Made by a program: the position numbers and the translations under genes. Below the pieces are notes generated by a model. That model worked only from the letters and a program-made list of their open reading frames with translations, searched no databases and was not told the DNA's origin. From Faecalibacterium sp. (GTDB taxonomy: Bacteria; Bacillota; Clostridia; Oscillospirales; Ruminococcaceae), in the NCBI GenBank assembly GCA_029264955.1, contig JARHYC010000011.1, positions 49,547 through 113,546 of the forward strand: 64,000 bases of DNA, given 5' to 3'. Below are positions 1-9,120 of this stretch, piece after piece (the stretch's first letter is position 1; each line of letters begins with the position of its first letter).

Positions 1-1
1 C

Positions 2-142
2 GAGTATGAGCTGACCTGCCCCAAGTGTGGCGCTACTGTGATTGTTGATGAGGACACTCTGTTCAATCAGCAGGTATACTGTGGCCAGTGCCATGAGCCC
101 ATCCAGGTCGAGGTTGTCGATGAGGATGCCGACCAGCAGTAA
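2..142 (+). CDS. C-terminal end of a zinc-ribbon protein (5' end outside the window)
   Basis: The reading frame is open from the window edge to a TAA at 140-142, giving the last 46 residues. Two CxxC pairs (CPKC, then CGQC about 20 residues later) make a typical zinc ribbon, and the tail is very acidic (EVVDEDADQQ). Short Clostridial proteins with a coiled N-terminus and such a C-terminal ribbon exist, for example the CD1247-type family, but the N-terminus needed to decide is missing. The function is unknown. The gene ends at a strong hairpin shared with the convergent gene. Confidence 0.6.
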   Translation, partial: EYELTCPKCGATVIVDEDTLFNQQVYCGQCHEPIQVEVVDEDADQQ

Positions 143-156
143 TCTCTGATATAAAG

Positions 157-187
157 AAAAGCCGTGAGCATTGCTCACGGCTTTTTT
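157..187 (+). terminator. Bidirectional rho-independent terminator
   Basis: GCCGTGAG and CTCACGGC arms enclose a tiny loop. AAAA precedes the stem and TTTTTT follows it, so it can serve both the zinc-ribbon gene on the plus strand and the convergent small gene on the minus strand. Confidence 0.85.
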
Positions 188-195
188 GTTGTTCG

Positions 196-492
196 TTACG
201 CGTTTGCGGTGCCTGCGATGGCTTTTTCCAGCCAGATGCTGCCAATGTCCAGTGCATTGAACAGACCAACCTTATTGGTCTGGCGCATAATGCGCTCAGC
301 CAGAGGCTTTTTTGTGTCGGTCGAAAGCAGAATCAGGTGAATCTTATCGGCAATTTCCTGACCGTTTTCAACCTTGGTCGTCATTTCCTGGAGATACAGG
401 ATATAAGGATCTGTCATGTTGCCATAGTAAATCTCATTGCCGCAACGAACCAGCGGCTTGCCCTTATAGGTCAGTTTCGGTGTGTATGCCAT
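196..492 (-). CDS. Small conserved protein of unknown function (98 aa)
   Basis: This 98-residue soluble protein has no signal peptide or membrane segment. It starts at an ATG preceded by AAGGAGG at ideal distance, so it is very probably translated. The N-terminus (MAYTPKLTYKGKPLVR, then a YYG motif) looks like a short beta-rich segment and the rest is mixed alpha/beta. I do not recognise a family with known function. It is monocistronic, with a TATAAT-like element about 25 bases before the start and the shared terminator behind it. Confidence 0.7.
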   Translation of the reverse strand: MAYTPKLTYKGKPLVRCGNEIYYGNMTDPYILYLQEMTTKVENGQEIADKIHLILLSTDTKKPLAERIMRQTNKVGLFNALDIGSIWLEKAIAGTANA

Positions 493-754
493 ATATCAAT
501 GCCTCCTTGCAATTATACAAATTTACTCTTTTCAGTATATCATAAAAAGCAATTGCATACAATCAGAAATCTGGAATGGAAAAATGTATGAATATTTTGA
601 AGATACGGCAAAATCCGTACACTCTGCCGCGTGTTTGTGCTATACTAATAAACGCTATGAGATTTTCAGCGTGTGATTTTATTATAATCCGGTTAATAAA
701 AGTATTTCAGTAATTGCAGCTCTGTTGCTGCTTGAGAATAAAGGAGATCCTACT

Positions 755-1783
755 ATGGCAGATTATCAGGAATTTCGTAAAAAGTCCCGTCAGCGCCGCA
801 TGAAAAAACGTATTTTGGCGGGTTGCGTGGTTGTTTTGGCACTGGGCGTTGTGGGCAGCAGTATTTGGCTCGCTGTATCCGGTCTAGGTTTGGTTCATAA
901 GAATGAAAATTCCGCTCAGCTGCCGGATAATTCAGATGCTGCGGTCGAAAGCGCAACACCGGGGGATATCCCCGATGCAGCAACAAGTAAAAACCTTCAG
1001 TTGCAGGCGGTAACGGAAAATACCAATTGGAATACGGTGGCATATACAGAGCGCACCTTGGATTATACCGTTTTGGGTCAGAATGATGGGACAACTGCAA
1101 TGGATTACCGTCTGGCGGGTCAGCCAGCTTGCGGTCGGATTGAAATCAGTTATTATAATGGCGTAACCTTTATGGGGGACAGCCTGACGCAGGGTCTGGA
1201 GCTGTATACGACTGGTTTGCCCAATGCGTCTTACTGTGCGTATAAAGGTATTGGCCCTAACGCAGTGGTCAATGGTGCTACTTGCAAGCGTTTGGATGGT
1301 ACACAGGAGATTCCGCTGGAAGCATTGGCAGCAATGGCTCCGGAAGCAATTTATGTTCTGTTTGGTACAAATACCTTGACCAATGCCAGCGAAGCGACAC
1401 AGCAGTCGTTCCTGGCTTACTACGACCAAATGATTGATCTAATCAAACAGACTCGCCCCGGCATCAAGATTTATATGCAGTCCATTACGCCGGTACGTCC
1501 GGGTGTTGCGGCAGAAAAACCCGGTTTGAACAACGTGCGTTTGCAGCGCATCAATGATGAATTGGCAGCACTTGCACTGAGAAAGGATTGCTACTTCGTC
1601 AACCTGTGGGAGCCGTTGGCAGATGCCGAGGGTAACCTGCGCGAGGAATACGCGGCCGGTGATGGTATTCATATGAACCCTATGGGATATGCTGCTTGGG
1701 TAGAATACTTGCGTACCCATACGGCATACACGCCGGGTGCGCTGTATGAGCTGGGCAGCGGCAGCTACTATATCCCTGCGTGA
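755..1783 (+). CDS. Membrane-anchored SGNH/GDSL-family hydrolase
   Basis: The ATG at 755 is chosen because AAGGAG lies 8 bases upstream; an earlier in-frame codon lacks a site. The protein has 342 residues: a basic N-terminus (KKSRQRRMKKR), one hydrophobic segment at about residues 19-42, a linker, and an extracellular SGNH-hydrolase domain. Block I is GDSLTQG with the catalytic Ser, the block III region is FGTNTL, and block V is DGIHMNPMGY with the Asp-His pair. Related Clostridial proteins act as esterases or acetyl-transfer/deacetylation enzymes on cell-surface polymers; the substrate here cannot be told. It stands alone between terminators. Confidence 0.85.
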   Translation: MADYQEFRKKSRQRRMKKRILAGCVVVLALGVVGSSIWLAVSGLGLVHKNENSAQLPDNSDAAVESATPGDIPDAATSKNLQLQAVTENTNWNTVAYTERTLDYTVLGQNDGTTAMDYRLAGQPACGRIEISYYNGVTFMGDSLTQGLELYTTGLPNASYCAYKGIGPNAVVNGATCKRLDGTQEIPLEALAAMAPEAIYVLFGTNTLTNASEATQQSFLAYYDQMIDLIKQTRPGIKIYMQSITPVRPGVAAEKPGLNNVRLQRINDELAALALRKDCYFVNLWEPLADAEGNLREEYAAGDGIHMNPMGYAAWVEYLRTHTAYTPGALYELGSGSYYIPA

Positions 1784-1844
1784 AGACAATGTTCTATATG
1801 CTGTAAGCGCGTTACACAGCATTGTCCCAGTTATATTTGTATCA

Positions 1845-1880
1845 TAAAAAGCCCGCTGGCGAATTGCCAGTGGGCTTTTG
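1845..1880 (+). terminator. Bidirectional terminator between SGNH hydrolase gene and fhs
   Basis: AGCCCGCTGGC and GCCAGTGGGCT arms surround a five-base loop. A-rich sequence lies on one side and TTTT on the other. It can serve both converging genes. Confidence 0.85.
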
Positions 1881-1898
1881 CTATTGACAAGGCTTCTA

Positions 1899-3560
1899 TT
1901 AGAACAGACCAGTGATGCGACCGTCGTTGTCTACATCAATGTTGACAGCAGCGGGCTTTTTGGGCAGACCTGGCATAGTCATGATATTGCCGCAGATAAC
2001 CACCACAAAACCAGCACCTGCGCTCAAACGAACCTCACGCACTTCCATGGAGAAATCGGTAGGTGCGCCCAGCAGCTTAGCGTTGTCACTGAAGCTGTAC
2101 TGGGTCTTTGCGATACATACGGGCAAATCACCATAACCCATAGCGGTAATCTCATCCAGAGACTTCTTAGCAGCTGCGCTGTAGTTTACGCTGTCTGCGC
2201 GATAAATCTTCTTGGCGATTGCCTCAATCTTTTCAGTCAGGGGCTGCTCCAGCTCGTAGGTGTAGTGAATGGGACGGTCTTCCATGACCTTCAGCACTTC
2301 TTCTGCCAGCGTCAATGCGCCCTCGCCACCCTTAGCGAATACTTCGCTCAGTGCGCAGGGAACACCCATCTGACGGCAGTAATCCTCAACGAATGCCTGC
2401 TCCTCAGCGGTATCGGAGGGGAATGCGTTGATGGCAACCACAACAGGCAGACCAAACTGATCCTTCATGTTCTCGATGTGGCGGCCCAGATTTTCGATGC
2501 CCTTCTTTACAGCGTCCAGATTGGGGGTGTTCAGGTCAGCCTTGGCAACACCACCGTGGCACTTCAGTGCGCGAATAGTAGCAACCAGAACCACAGCGCT
2601 AGGGGCAATATCAGCCTTGCGGCACTTGATATCCAGGAACTTTTCTGCACCCAGATCAGCGCCGAAGCCAGCCTCGGTGATGACATAATCAGACAGAGCT
2701 AGACCCAGCTTGGTAGCCATTACGCTGTTGCAGCCGTGTGCAATGTTTGCAAAGGGACCGCCGTGGATGATAGCGGGGTTGTTTTCCAGTGTCTGCACCA
2801 AGTTGGGGTCGATTGCGTCTTTCAGCAGAGCGGTCATTGCGCCAGCTGCGCCGATCTGACCGGCAGTAACAGGCTGACCGTCATAGGTGTAAGCGCAGAC
2901 AATCTTGCTCAGGCGTTCTTTCAAATCGCTGATGCTGGTAGCCAGGCAGAAAATAGCCATGATTTCGCTGGCAACCGTAATGTCGAAACCATCCTCACGG
3001 GGAGTGCCGTTTACCTTGCCGCCCATGCCGTCGACAATGAAACGCAGCTGACGGTCGTTCATGTCCATGCAGCGTTTCCAAGTGATGCGGCGAGGATCGA
3101 TGTTCAGCGGGTTACCCTGTTGAATGCTGTTGTCGATCATGGCAGCCAGCAGGTTGTTTGCCGCACCAATGGCGTGCAGGTCACCGGTGAAGTGCAGATT
3201 GATATCCTCCATGGGAACAACCTGTGCATAGCCGCCACCAGCTGCGCCGCCCTTGACACCGAACACGGGTCCCAGAGAAGGCTCGCGCAGGCACAGCATA
3301 GCCTGCTTACCCATCTTGCACAGTGCGTCGGCCAGACCGACGCTGGTAGTGGTTTTGCCTTCGCCGGCGGGCGTGGGGCTGATTGCGGTAACCAGAATCA
3401 TCTTACCTTTGGGGGACATGGTGTGCAGCAGACGATGATCGATTTTAGCTTTATAACGACCGTAGGGGATGATTCGGTCTTCGGTCAGACCGAGCTTTTC
3501 AGCAACCTGCGTAATCGGCTGCATCGATGCGTTCTGGGCGATTTCAATATCAGTCAGCAT
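1899..3560 (-). CDS. fhs: Formate--tetrahydrofolate ligase
   Basis: Makes 10-formyl-tetrahydrofolate from formate, THF and ATP in the cytosol, feeding purine synthesis and one-carbon metabolism. The 553 residues match the family's usual length of about 556. The P-loop TPAGEGKT is at residues 63-70, and full-length similarity is plain (N-terminal segment with PYGRYKAKI, the glycine-rich [11 protein letters not shown] stretch, C-terminal [13 protein letters not shown]). It is monocistronic on the minus strand, preceded by a ZTP riboswitch and a consensus-like promoter, so it should be induced when 10-formyl-THF runs low and ZTP builds up. Confidence 0.97.
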   Translation of the reverse strand: MLTDIEIAQNASMQPITQVAEKLGLTEDRIIPYGRYKAKIDHRLLHTMSPKGKMILVTAISPTPAGEGKTTTSVGLADALCKMGKQAMLCLREPSLGPVFGVKGGAAGGGYAQVVPMEDINLHFTGDLHAIGAANNLLAAMIDNSIQQGNPLNIDPRRITWKRCMDMNDRQLRFIVDGMGGKVNGTPREDGFDITVASEIMAIFCLATSISDLKERLSKIVCAYTYDGQPVTAGQIGAAGAMTALLKDAIDPNLVQTLENNPAIIHGGPFANIAHGCNSVMATKLGLALSDYVITEAGFGADLGAEKFLDIKCRKADIAPSAVVLVATIRALKCHGGVAKADLNTPNLDAVKKGIENLGRHIENMKDQFGLPVVVAINAFPSDTAEEQAFVEDYCRQMGVPCALSEVFAKGGEGALTLAEEVLKVMEDRPIHYTYELEQPLTEKIEAIAKKIYRADSVNYSAAAKKSLDEITAMGYGDLPVCIAKTQYSFSDNAKLLGAPTDFSMEVREVRLSAGAGFVVVICGNIMTMPGLPKKPAAVNIDVDNDGRITGLF

Positions 3561-3631
3561 AATAAATCTTCCTTTCCCATGGGTGGTGAGGTGTGAAACG
3601 ACAAAATAAGACCGACCGGCCTGAAATAAAT

Positions 3632-3740
3632 AAAAAAGGCAGCCTGCATACTCCTACGCAAGCTGCCCAGACGGTCGGCATAAAAGCTGTTCCGCTTACA
3701 CCGTGGTATACCACGATTATCCGTCAGCAAGCGGTAGCTA
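3632..3740 (-). promoter_or_regulatory. ZTP (pfl-motif) riboswitch with intrinsic terminator, controlling fhs
   Basis: On the minus strand an outer helix CCGCTT/AAGCGG (3729-3734 with 3692-3697) encloses the conserved CTGACGG and CCACGG...GTAAGC elements. It is followed at 3664-3678 by CCGACCGTCTGGGCA, the hallmark 3' pseudoknot element of pfl-motif RNAs. The last bases, GGGCAGCTTGC, form the left arm of a 10-bp terminator whose right arm is GCAGGCTGCC followed by TTTTTT (3632-3637). Aptamer and terminator therefore compete for the same bases. Known biology: ZTP binding favours the aptamer and read-through, and fhs is a typical target. Confidence 0.92.
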
Positions 3741-3747
3741 CACCAAA

Positions 3748-3776
3748 ATAGTAGCATAGCCAGCGTGGGCTGTCAA
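3748..3776 (-). promoter_or_regulatory. Promoter of fhs and its riboswitch
   Basis: TTGACA (3771-3776) and TACTAT (3748-3753) are separated by 17 bases, read on the minus strand. Initiation would fall just upstream of the riboswitch's first helix. Confidence 0.75.
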
Positions 3777-3923
3777 CGGGCAAAAGCAGTGCTTGCACAG
3801 ATTTACTGAGAAAATCAGAAAACTGGACGTTTTACAGTGAGCTTTTCCTTGTGACAGTATGGGCGCTTGTGGTATACTGTATCCTGATTGAATAGCGTCA
3901 AAAAATAAAAATCGGAGCAGTTT

Positions 3924-5072
3924 ATGAAACAAGATCCTAATTTGCATTATCTGGATAACGCAGCCACAACGATGGTGGCACCCGAGGTGGCACAGGTGGT
4001 CTCTGACGCTTTGCTGCGCTACTGGGCAAATCCTTCCAGTTTATATTCTCCCGGCATAGAAACCGGCATGGAGCTGAACCGTGCCCGTTCCGCTATTGCA
4101 AAAACATTGGGTTGCAAGTCCAGCGAGCTGTTTTTCACCGGCAGCGGCAGCGAAGGTAATAATATGGCAATGCTGGGTGCTGTACGCAGCAAAACCTTCG
4201 GCAAGCGCATTGTGGTATCCGGCTTTGAACACGCCAGCGTGGATAAACCTGCCAAGCGCCTGCGTGAAGAAGGCTATGATGTTGTATTTGTGGCACCGGA
4301 AGCGGACGGCACGTTGAATGTGGATAAGATGCTGGCTGAAGTAAACAAGAATACCATTCTGGTTTCCTGTATGCTGGTCAATAATGAGACCGGTGCCCGC
4401 AACGATGTAGAGCGTCTGGCGGCAGAAGTCAAGAAAATCAACAGTCGCTGTGCTGTCCATGTGGATGCGGTGCAGGCTTGGATGCGGATTCCTATTAAGC
4501 TGAAAAATATTGATACGCTTACGGTTAGCGGTCATAAAATCCATGCCCCCAAGGGCATCGGCGCACTGTATGTGAACGAGAAATATTTTCAGACCTTTTC
4601 ACCTCCGTACATTGGTGGTGAGCAAGAGCGGGAAAAGCGTCCCGGTACCGAAAATCTACCCTATGCAATGGGCATGGCAGAAGCAGCAAAGCGCCTGAGC
4701 GTTGATATGAAGGCACGGAATGCGCATATTCGTGCGTTGAATCAGCGCCTGCGGGATGGGTTGGCTGCCTTTCCAGAGATCATCATCAACAGCCCGGCGG
4801 ATGCTGTGCCGGAAGTGCTGAACTTTTCCGAAATGGTTATCAACAGCCAGACGATGCTGAATCATCTTTCTACCAGCGGCATATATATTTCTACTGGATC
4901 AGCGTGTGATAAGGGCGCTAAGAGCCATACGCTGGAAGCAATGGGTCTGGATAGCCGCCGTGTGAATACGGCAATCCGCGTGTCCTTCTGCGGCGATAAC
5001 ACCGAGGACGATGTGGACGCCTTTTTGAACGGTCTGGAAGACGGCATGAAAGTATTGCAGAGATTACGATAA
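3924..5072 (+). CDS. Cysteine desulfurase, ThiI partner type
   Basis: PLP enzyme that strips sulfur from cysteine and carries it as a persulfide. The 382 residues include the PLP lysine in SGHKIHAPKG (K205), the conserved HVDAVQ segment, and the catalytic Cys in STGSACDKG (C328). It is followed after 13 bases by thiI; such a NifZ-like desulfurase next to a ThiI without rhodanese domain is a known Firmicutes arrangement in which the desulfurase delivers sulfur for 4-thiouridine in tRNA. It is distinct from the second desulfurase at 16.1 kb, which sits with iscU. A plausible promoter is GTGACA-N16-TATACT at 3851-3878. Confidence 0.93.
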   Translation: MKQDPNLHYLDNAATTMVAPEVAQVVSDALLRYWANPSSLYSPGIETGMELNRARSAIAKTLGCKSSELFFTGSGSEGNNMAMLGAVRSKTFGKRIVVSGFEHASVDKPAKRLREEGYDVVFVAPEADGTLNVDKMLAEVNKNTILVSCMLVNNETGARNDVERLAAEVKKINSRCAVHVDAVQAWMRIPIKLKNIDTLTVSGHKIHAPKGIGALYVNEKYFQTFSPPYIGGEQEREKRPGTENLPYAMGMAEAAKRLSVDMKARNAHIRALNQRLRDGLAAFPEIIINSPADAVPEVLNFSEMVINSQTMLNHLSTSGIYISTGSACDKGAKSHTLEAMGLDSRRVNTAIRVSFCGDNTEDDVDAFLNGLEDGMKVLQRLR

Positions 5073-5085
5073 AAGTGAGGATACA

Positions 5086-6282
5086 ATGAAAGAAGTTTTG
5101 ATGGGTTATCAGGGCGAAATGAGCCTGAAGGGTCTGAACAAGCACACCTTTGAAGAAGCACTGATGAAGATTCTGCGCTATCGCCTGAAACCGTTGGGTG
5201 AGTTCAAGGTGTACTGCGCACAATCGACGTTTTATATGGAGCCCTTGTCGGACGACATCGACATGGACGAAGCGTTCGAGCGCGTTAGTAAGGTATTTGG
5301 TCTGGCGGCGCTGAGCCGCAGTGTGGTCTGCGAAAAGAACTTTGACACCATCTGTCAGGTGGCTGAGGAGTATCTGGGCGATGCACTGCGTGATGTGCGT
5401 ACCTTCAAAGTAGACGCAAAGCGTGCAGACAAGACTTTCCCCATGCAGAGCCCAGAGCTGATGCGTGAGCTGGGGGCGTTCCTGCTAAGCAAGCACCCGC
5501 ACCTGCGTGTAGATGTGAAGAAGCCGCAGTTCAAGGTATGTGTGGAAATCCGCGACTACGGCGCATACATCCATGGACCCAAGATTCCCGGCGAATGCGG
5601 TTTGCCGGTTGGTACCAGTGGTCGTGCACTGAATCTGCTGTCTGGCGGTATCGACAGCCCGGTCGCAGCGTGGCGTATGGCACGCCGTGGTCTGGCACTG
5701 GATCATATTCACTTTGCTTCGCCTCCGTATACCAGCGACCGTGCAAAGCTGAAAGTTATGGCGCTGGCAAGCAAAATCAGCGTGTATACCGGCGGCTGCA
5801 ACCTGTTTGTAGTGCCGTATACCAAGCCTCAGGAGTATATTCGCGATAACGCACCGGACGTGTTGTTCACCGTTCTGATGCGTCGTAGCATGATGCGTAT
5901 TGCCAACCAGATTGCAAAGCGTACCGGTGCAGATGCACTGATTACTGGTGAGAGCCTGGCACAGGTTGCCAGCCAGACGCTGAAGGCTTTGCAGTGTACT
6001 GACAGCGCACAGGATTTGCCGGTGCTGCGTCCGTTGATTGGCATGGATAAGACGGAAATCATCGAAACAAGCCGTTACATCCAGACCTACGAAACCAGTA
6101 TCCTGCCTTATGAAGATTGCTGCACGATCTTTACTCCGCCGCACCCGAAAATCCGCCCGGAAGTGAGCGAGATTCTGGAAGCGGAAGCCAATATGCCCGG
6201 TTTGGCTGAATTGGAGGCAGAAGCCGCAGAACTGGCAGAGCGCATCCGCATTCGTCTGGGCGAAGAAATCGAATTTGTATAA
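5086..6282 (+). CDS. thiI: tRNA 4-thiouridine sulfurtransferase ThiI
   Basis: Adenylates U8 of tRNA and replaces its oxygen with sulfur; in some organisms it also aids thiamine thiazole synthesis. The 398 residues show an N-terminal ferredoxin-like plus THUMP region (about 1-170) and a PP-loop ATP-pyrophosphatase domain starting with SGGIDS at 186-191. The C-terminal rhodanese domain of the E. coli enzyme is absent, as in Bacillus, which fits sulfur supply from the adjacent desulfurase. A CCTIF-TPPHP segment near residue 350 is a conserved family block. The start has GTGAGGA upstream. It lies in an operon with the desulfurase and cinA. Confidence 0.95.
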   Translation: MKEVLMGYQGEMSLKGLNKHTFEEALMKILRYRLKPLGEFKVYCAQSTFYMEPLSDDIDMDEAFERVSKVFGLAALSRSVVCEKNFDTICQVAEEYLGDALRDVRTFKVDAKRADKTFPMQSPELMRELGAFLLSKHPHLRVDVKKPQFKVCVEIRDYGAYIHGPKIPGECGLPVGTSGRALNLLSGGIDSPVAAWRMARRGLALDHIHFASPPYTSDRAKLKVMALASKISVYTGGCNLFVVPYTKPQEYIRDNAPDVLFTVLMRRSMMRIANQIAKRTGADALITGESLAQVASQTLKALQCTDSAQDLPVLRPLIGMDKTEIIETSRYIQTYETSILPYEDCCTIFTPPHPKIRPEVSEILEAEANMPGLAELEAEAAELAERIRIRLGEEIEFV

Positions 6283-6297
6283 AAAGAAGGCGACTGC

Positions 6298-7587
6298 ATG
6301 ACAGCGGAAATTATTTCGGTAGGCACTGAGCTGCTTTTGGGGAATATCGTGAATACCAATGCCCAATATCTCAGCCGGGAACTGGCTGATTTAGGCTTTA
6401 CAGTACTGCGCCAGAGCACCATCGGGGATAATCCTGACCGATTGGCGCAGTGGGTAAATGAAGCCAAAGAGCGGGCAGACCTGCTGGTATTTACCGGTGG
6501 GCTGGGACCTACCGCAGACGATTTGACCAAAGAGACCGTGGCAGCCTGCTACGGGGATACCCTGCATTTTGATGCAGAAGAATGGGATAAAATCGTTGCA
6601 TTTTTTGCACGGATTCGGGAAGACGCAACCCCCAACAACCGGAAACAGGCGATGGTACCTACCAAGGGACATAAGATTCTGAACCCTTACGGTACTGCAC
6701 CCGGTGCGTGGTTTGTGGATGGTATAAAACAGGCGATTTTGATGCCTGGTGTGCCTCGTGAAATGAAATCTATGTGGGAAGAAGCTGTACGCCCCGCCTT
6801 GGCGAAAAAGCAGAATCAAACACTGGTTTCGATTACGCTCCGAGTATTTGGTGGAGAAAGTATTCTTGAAGCGGCCGTGGCAGATCTGATGCAAAATAAA
6901 AATCCTACGGCTGCCATTTACTGCAAAAGTGGTGAGTGTGAGATTCGCATTACGGCTAGAGCCGAGAATACCCAGGTCGGTCATGTGATGTGCGAACAGT
7001 TTGCACAAAAGTTTTATGCGGTGCTGGGGGATGCCATTTATGATGTGGATGTGCCCGGCCCAGCGTGGACAGCTGTGCGTCTTTTGCGGGAAAAGAAGCT
7101 CACACTTGCGACGGCGGAAAGCTGCACAGGTGGTTTACTGGCAGAGCAAATCACACAGGTGCCGGGTGCCAGCGAAATTTTTGGTTTTGGCTATGTGACT
7201 TACTGGGAACAGGCAAAAGCAAAAATGATTGGAGTAAATCCAGCGGTGATTGCGCAATATAATGTTGTGTCGGCACCGGTAGCGGCGCAGATGGCTTTGG
7301 GGGCAAAAGAAGCATCCGGCACAGATATTGGAGTAGGTATCACCGGTATTGCAGGTCCTGGCGGCGGGGATGCAGAGCGACCAGTCGGTACCGTATTTGT
7401 GGCACTTGCAATGGGTGATACTGTGTGGACGCAGCATTTGCAGCTGGTCAATTCGACCAGACAGACGGTGCGGCAACGTGCGGTCGCTGCGGTACTGGAT
7501 ATGATTCGCCGCGCCGCAGCAGGGCTTGCGATGCCCGGAGAAAGATGGACCCATGCACAGGTGCGAGACCCCGCCTTGCGGGAGTAA
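6298..7587 (+). CDS. cinA: CinA-family protein (nicotinamide-nucleotide amidase)
   Basis: The 429 residues have the normal two-part structure. The N-terminal MoaB/MogA-like domain (about 1-170) carries the family signature GGLGPTADDLT. A linker domain leads to the C-terminal nicotinamide mononucleotide deamidase-type domain, with AESCTGG at 273-279 (nucleophile S275) and the GIAGPGG block. Known role: pyridine nucleotide salvage and repair, historically named for competence and DNA damage. It starts 16 bases after thiI with an AAGAAGG site and is followed after 10 bases by a degenerate CinA-like membrane protein. Confidence 0.94.
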   Translation: MTAEIISVGTELLLGNIVNTNAQYLSRELADLGFTVLRQSTIGDNPDRLAQWVNEAKERADLLVFTGGLGPTADDLTKETVAACYGDTLHFDAEEWDKIVAFFARIREDATPNNRKQAMVPTKGHKILNPYGTAPGAWFVDGIKQAILMPGVPREMKSMWEEAVRPALAKKQNQTLVSITLRVFGGESILEAAVADLMQNKNPTAAIYCKSGECEIRITARAENTQVGHVMCEQFAQKFYAVLGDAIYDVDVPGPAWTAVRLLREKKLTLATAESCTGGLLAEQITQVPGASEIFGFGYVTYWEQAKAKMIGVNPAVIAQYNVVSAPVAAQMALGAKEASGTDIGVGITGIAGPGGGDAERPVGTVFVALAMGDTVWTQHLQLVNSTRQTVRQRAVAAVLDMIRRAAAGLAMPGERWTHAQVRDPALRE

Positions 7588-7597
7588 AAGGAGATTC

Positions 7598-8485
7598 ATG
7601 GAGCAGAAAGAAACCCGAGTGCTTCGTTTTTTTGCAGAAGATAAACGAGCACGACAGAAAGCAATCGAAGAACTGGTTCAGGCAGGCAAAGTGGATGCCC
7701 AAGTGTGGGAGAAAAACGACGAAACGTTGCTTTTGCTGACCAGTCAGTTAGAATGCAATTCTTCCGGGAAAATTCTGCTGGATCACTGCTGTGAGCTGGA
7801 GCAGCAGGCTTGTGGTGGCGCATTATATGGTACGGACGATAAGACTCTGTTTGCTGCACTGATTGAAGCGATGCAGAAAAAGAAAATGCTGTTTGTGGCA
7901 GCGGATACAGAAGTGTGTCAGTTGCTGAATGAGCCACTCTCCCGAATTGAAAAGGCGGGTGCGGTTTATGACTTTGGTGCGTGCAGCTGTGACCACGCAA
8001 AGATTGGCAAAAAAATCAATGCGGCGGGGAATTCTGCGTTGCCGCTGGCGGCGGCGCAGGATCGCATTTGTACAGCCTGTCGATTGACAGGTGCGGACTG
8101 GGCAGTAGCCTGCTATGCAGAAGAGCATTGCATCACATTGGTTGTGGGCAATGAAAGCGGTTGCTGGATTTACGCATTACGGGAAGGACAGCGACCGGTT
8201 TTGTGGATTGCTGATATGCTCCGCCGTGCGGCGTTGGGATGTCAGCAGGCTGCTGGCGTGCTTTGGGTTCAAACCAATGAGATGGGGCAGAAAACGGCAC
8301 AGAACACGCCACCAAAGCGGAAAGGATATTCCGTATGGATATTAGGAATCAGCCTTTTGGCGGTAGCGGTTATTGTGATTGCAAGCTGGCTTATGGTGGG
8401 ATACTTCGCAGATGTACCGGGCGGTAATGTGTGGACGATGTACCGATACGAACAATCGACAGAAATCCAGGAAAATCTGAAATAA
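7598..8485 (+). CDS. Degenerate CinA-like protein with C-terminal membrane anchor
   Basis: The start at 7598 follows AAAAGGAG by 4 bases; a longer upstream frame overlaps cinA without a site. The 295 residues show no obvious family at first sight, but by eye they align with the middle and C-terminal parts of the neighbouring CinA. ALYGTDDKTL (75-84) matches the domain junction, KKMLFVAADTEVCQLL (95-110) aligns without gaps to KKLTLATAESCTGGLL of CinA, and LAAAQDRICTACRLTGADW (150-168) matches the following helix. The catalytic ESCTGG has become DTEVCQ and GIAGPGG is missing, so it is probably not an amidase. One membrane helix lies at 255-280. The relation is my inference and the function is unknown. 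Confidence 0.7.
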   Translation: MEQKETRVLRFFAEDKRARQKAIEELVQAGKVDAQVWEKNDETLLLLTSQLECNSSGKILLDHCCELEQQACGGALYGTDDKTLFAALIEAMQKKKMLFVAADTEVCQLLNEPLSRIEKAGAVYDFGACSCDHAKIGKKINAAGNSALPLAAAQDRICTACRLTGADWAVACYAEEHCITLVVGNESGCWIYALREGQRPVLWIADMLRRAALGCQQAAGVLWVQTNEMGQKTAQNTPPKRKGYSVWILGISLLAVAVIVIASWLMVGYFADVPGGNVWTMYRYEQSTEIQENLK

Positions 8486-8487
8486 AA

Positions 8488-8533
8488 TAAAAAGCACGGT
8501 GCGATTCCAGTTTGGAGTGCATCGTGCTTTTTA
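8488..8533 (+). terminator. Terminator of the desulfurase-thiI-cinA operon
   Basis: AAAGCACGGTGC and GCATCGTGCTTT arms, loop of about 16 bases, then TTTTATT. It closes the four-gene operon. Confidence 0.8.
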
Positions 8534-8632
8534 TTGTGATATAGATAGAAATGCATACAAAAATCCCCTAAAATAAATCCACAGACTTTTATCATCTACT
8601 TTAGAGGATTCTTTGGAAAGGATGGAAAGATT

Positions 8633-8980
8633 TTACTTTGCGGCTTCGACCGAAATAACTGTTCCGGTGAAAGCATCAATGAGAGAAACTTCACCGGTAT
8701 AGGTAACGGTCACAGTGTCGCCGGCGGCAAGTTTGTCCAGGCCTTTAGGCTTATCCCCTTCAAAAGAAAATGCGTAGGAATCACCGTTGCTCTGAGTAAT
8801 TACAAACATGGAATCCTTTACTTCGCTCAAAGTGCCGGTCATGGTGTTCTGGCCTTCGGGGCTGACTTGGCTTTCCGGATTATTGGTAGCACCAGTATCG
8901 GCGGGAGTTCCGTTTGCACCACATGCGCTCAGGCTCAAAAGAATTGCAACTGCTGTACATACAGTGAAAATACGTTTCAT
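8633..8980 (-). CDS. Small lipoprotein of unknown function
   Basis: Starts at the ATG at 8980, preceded by GGAGG; an upstream in-frame codon lacks a site. The 115 residues comprise a signal peptide ending in the lipobox LSAC (lipidated Cys near residue 19), a polar linker rich in Asn, Pro and Thr, and a beta-rich domain with TGTLSEVKDS, GDTVTVTYTGEV and TGTVISVE segments. That domain resembles small OB-like or DUF-type domains in Firmicutes lipoproteins. No function can be assigned. Single gene, transcribed towards the intergenic hairpin at 8.5 kb. Confidence 0.75.
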   Translation of the reverse strand: MKRIFTVCTAVAILLSLSACGANGTPADTGATNNPESQVSPEGQNTMTGTLSEVKDSMFVITQSNGDSYAFSFEGDKPKGLDKLAAGDTVTVTYTGEVSLIDAFTGTVISVEAAK

Positions 8981-9120
8981 AATCAAAACCTCCAAATAAA
9001 ATCCAATCAAATCAAATTGGATTGCTAGTATTATTATATGCTGACTGAAAGGAATTTCAAGCGATATTTCTGTGAAAAAAACTTTACGAAATAATTGAAA
9101 ATAACTTTAACGCGTTATAT

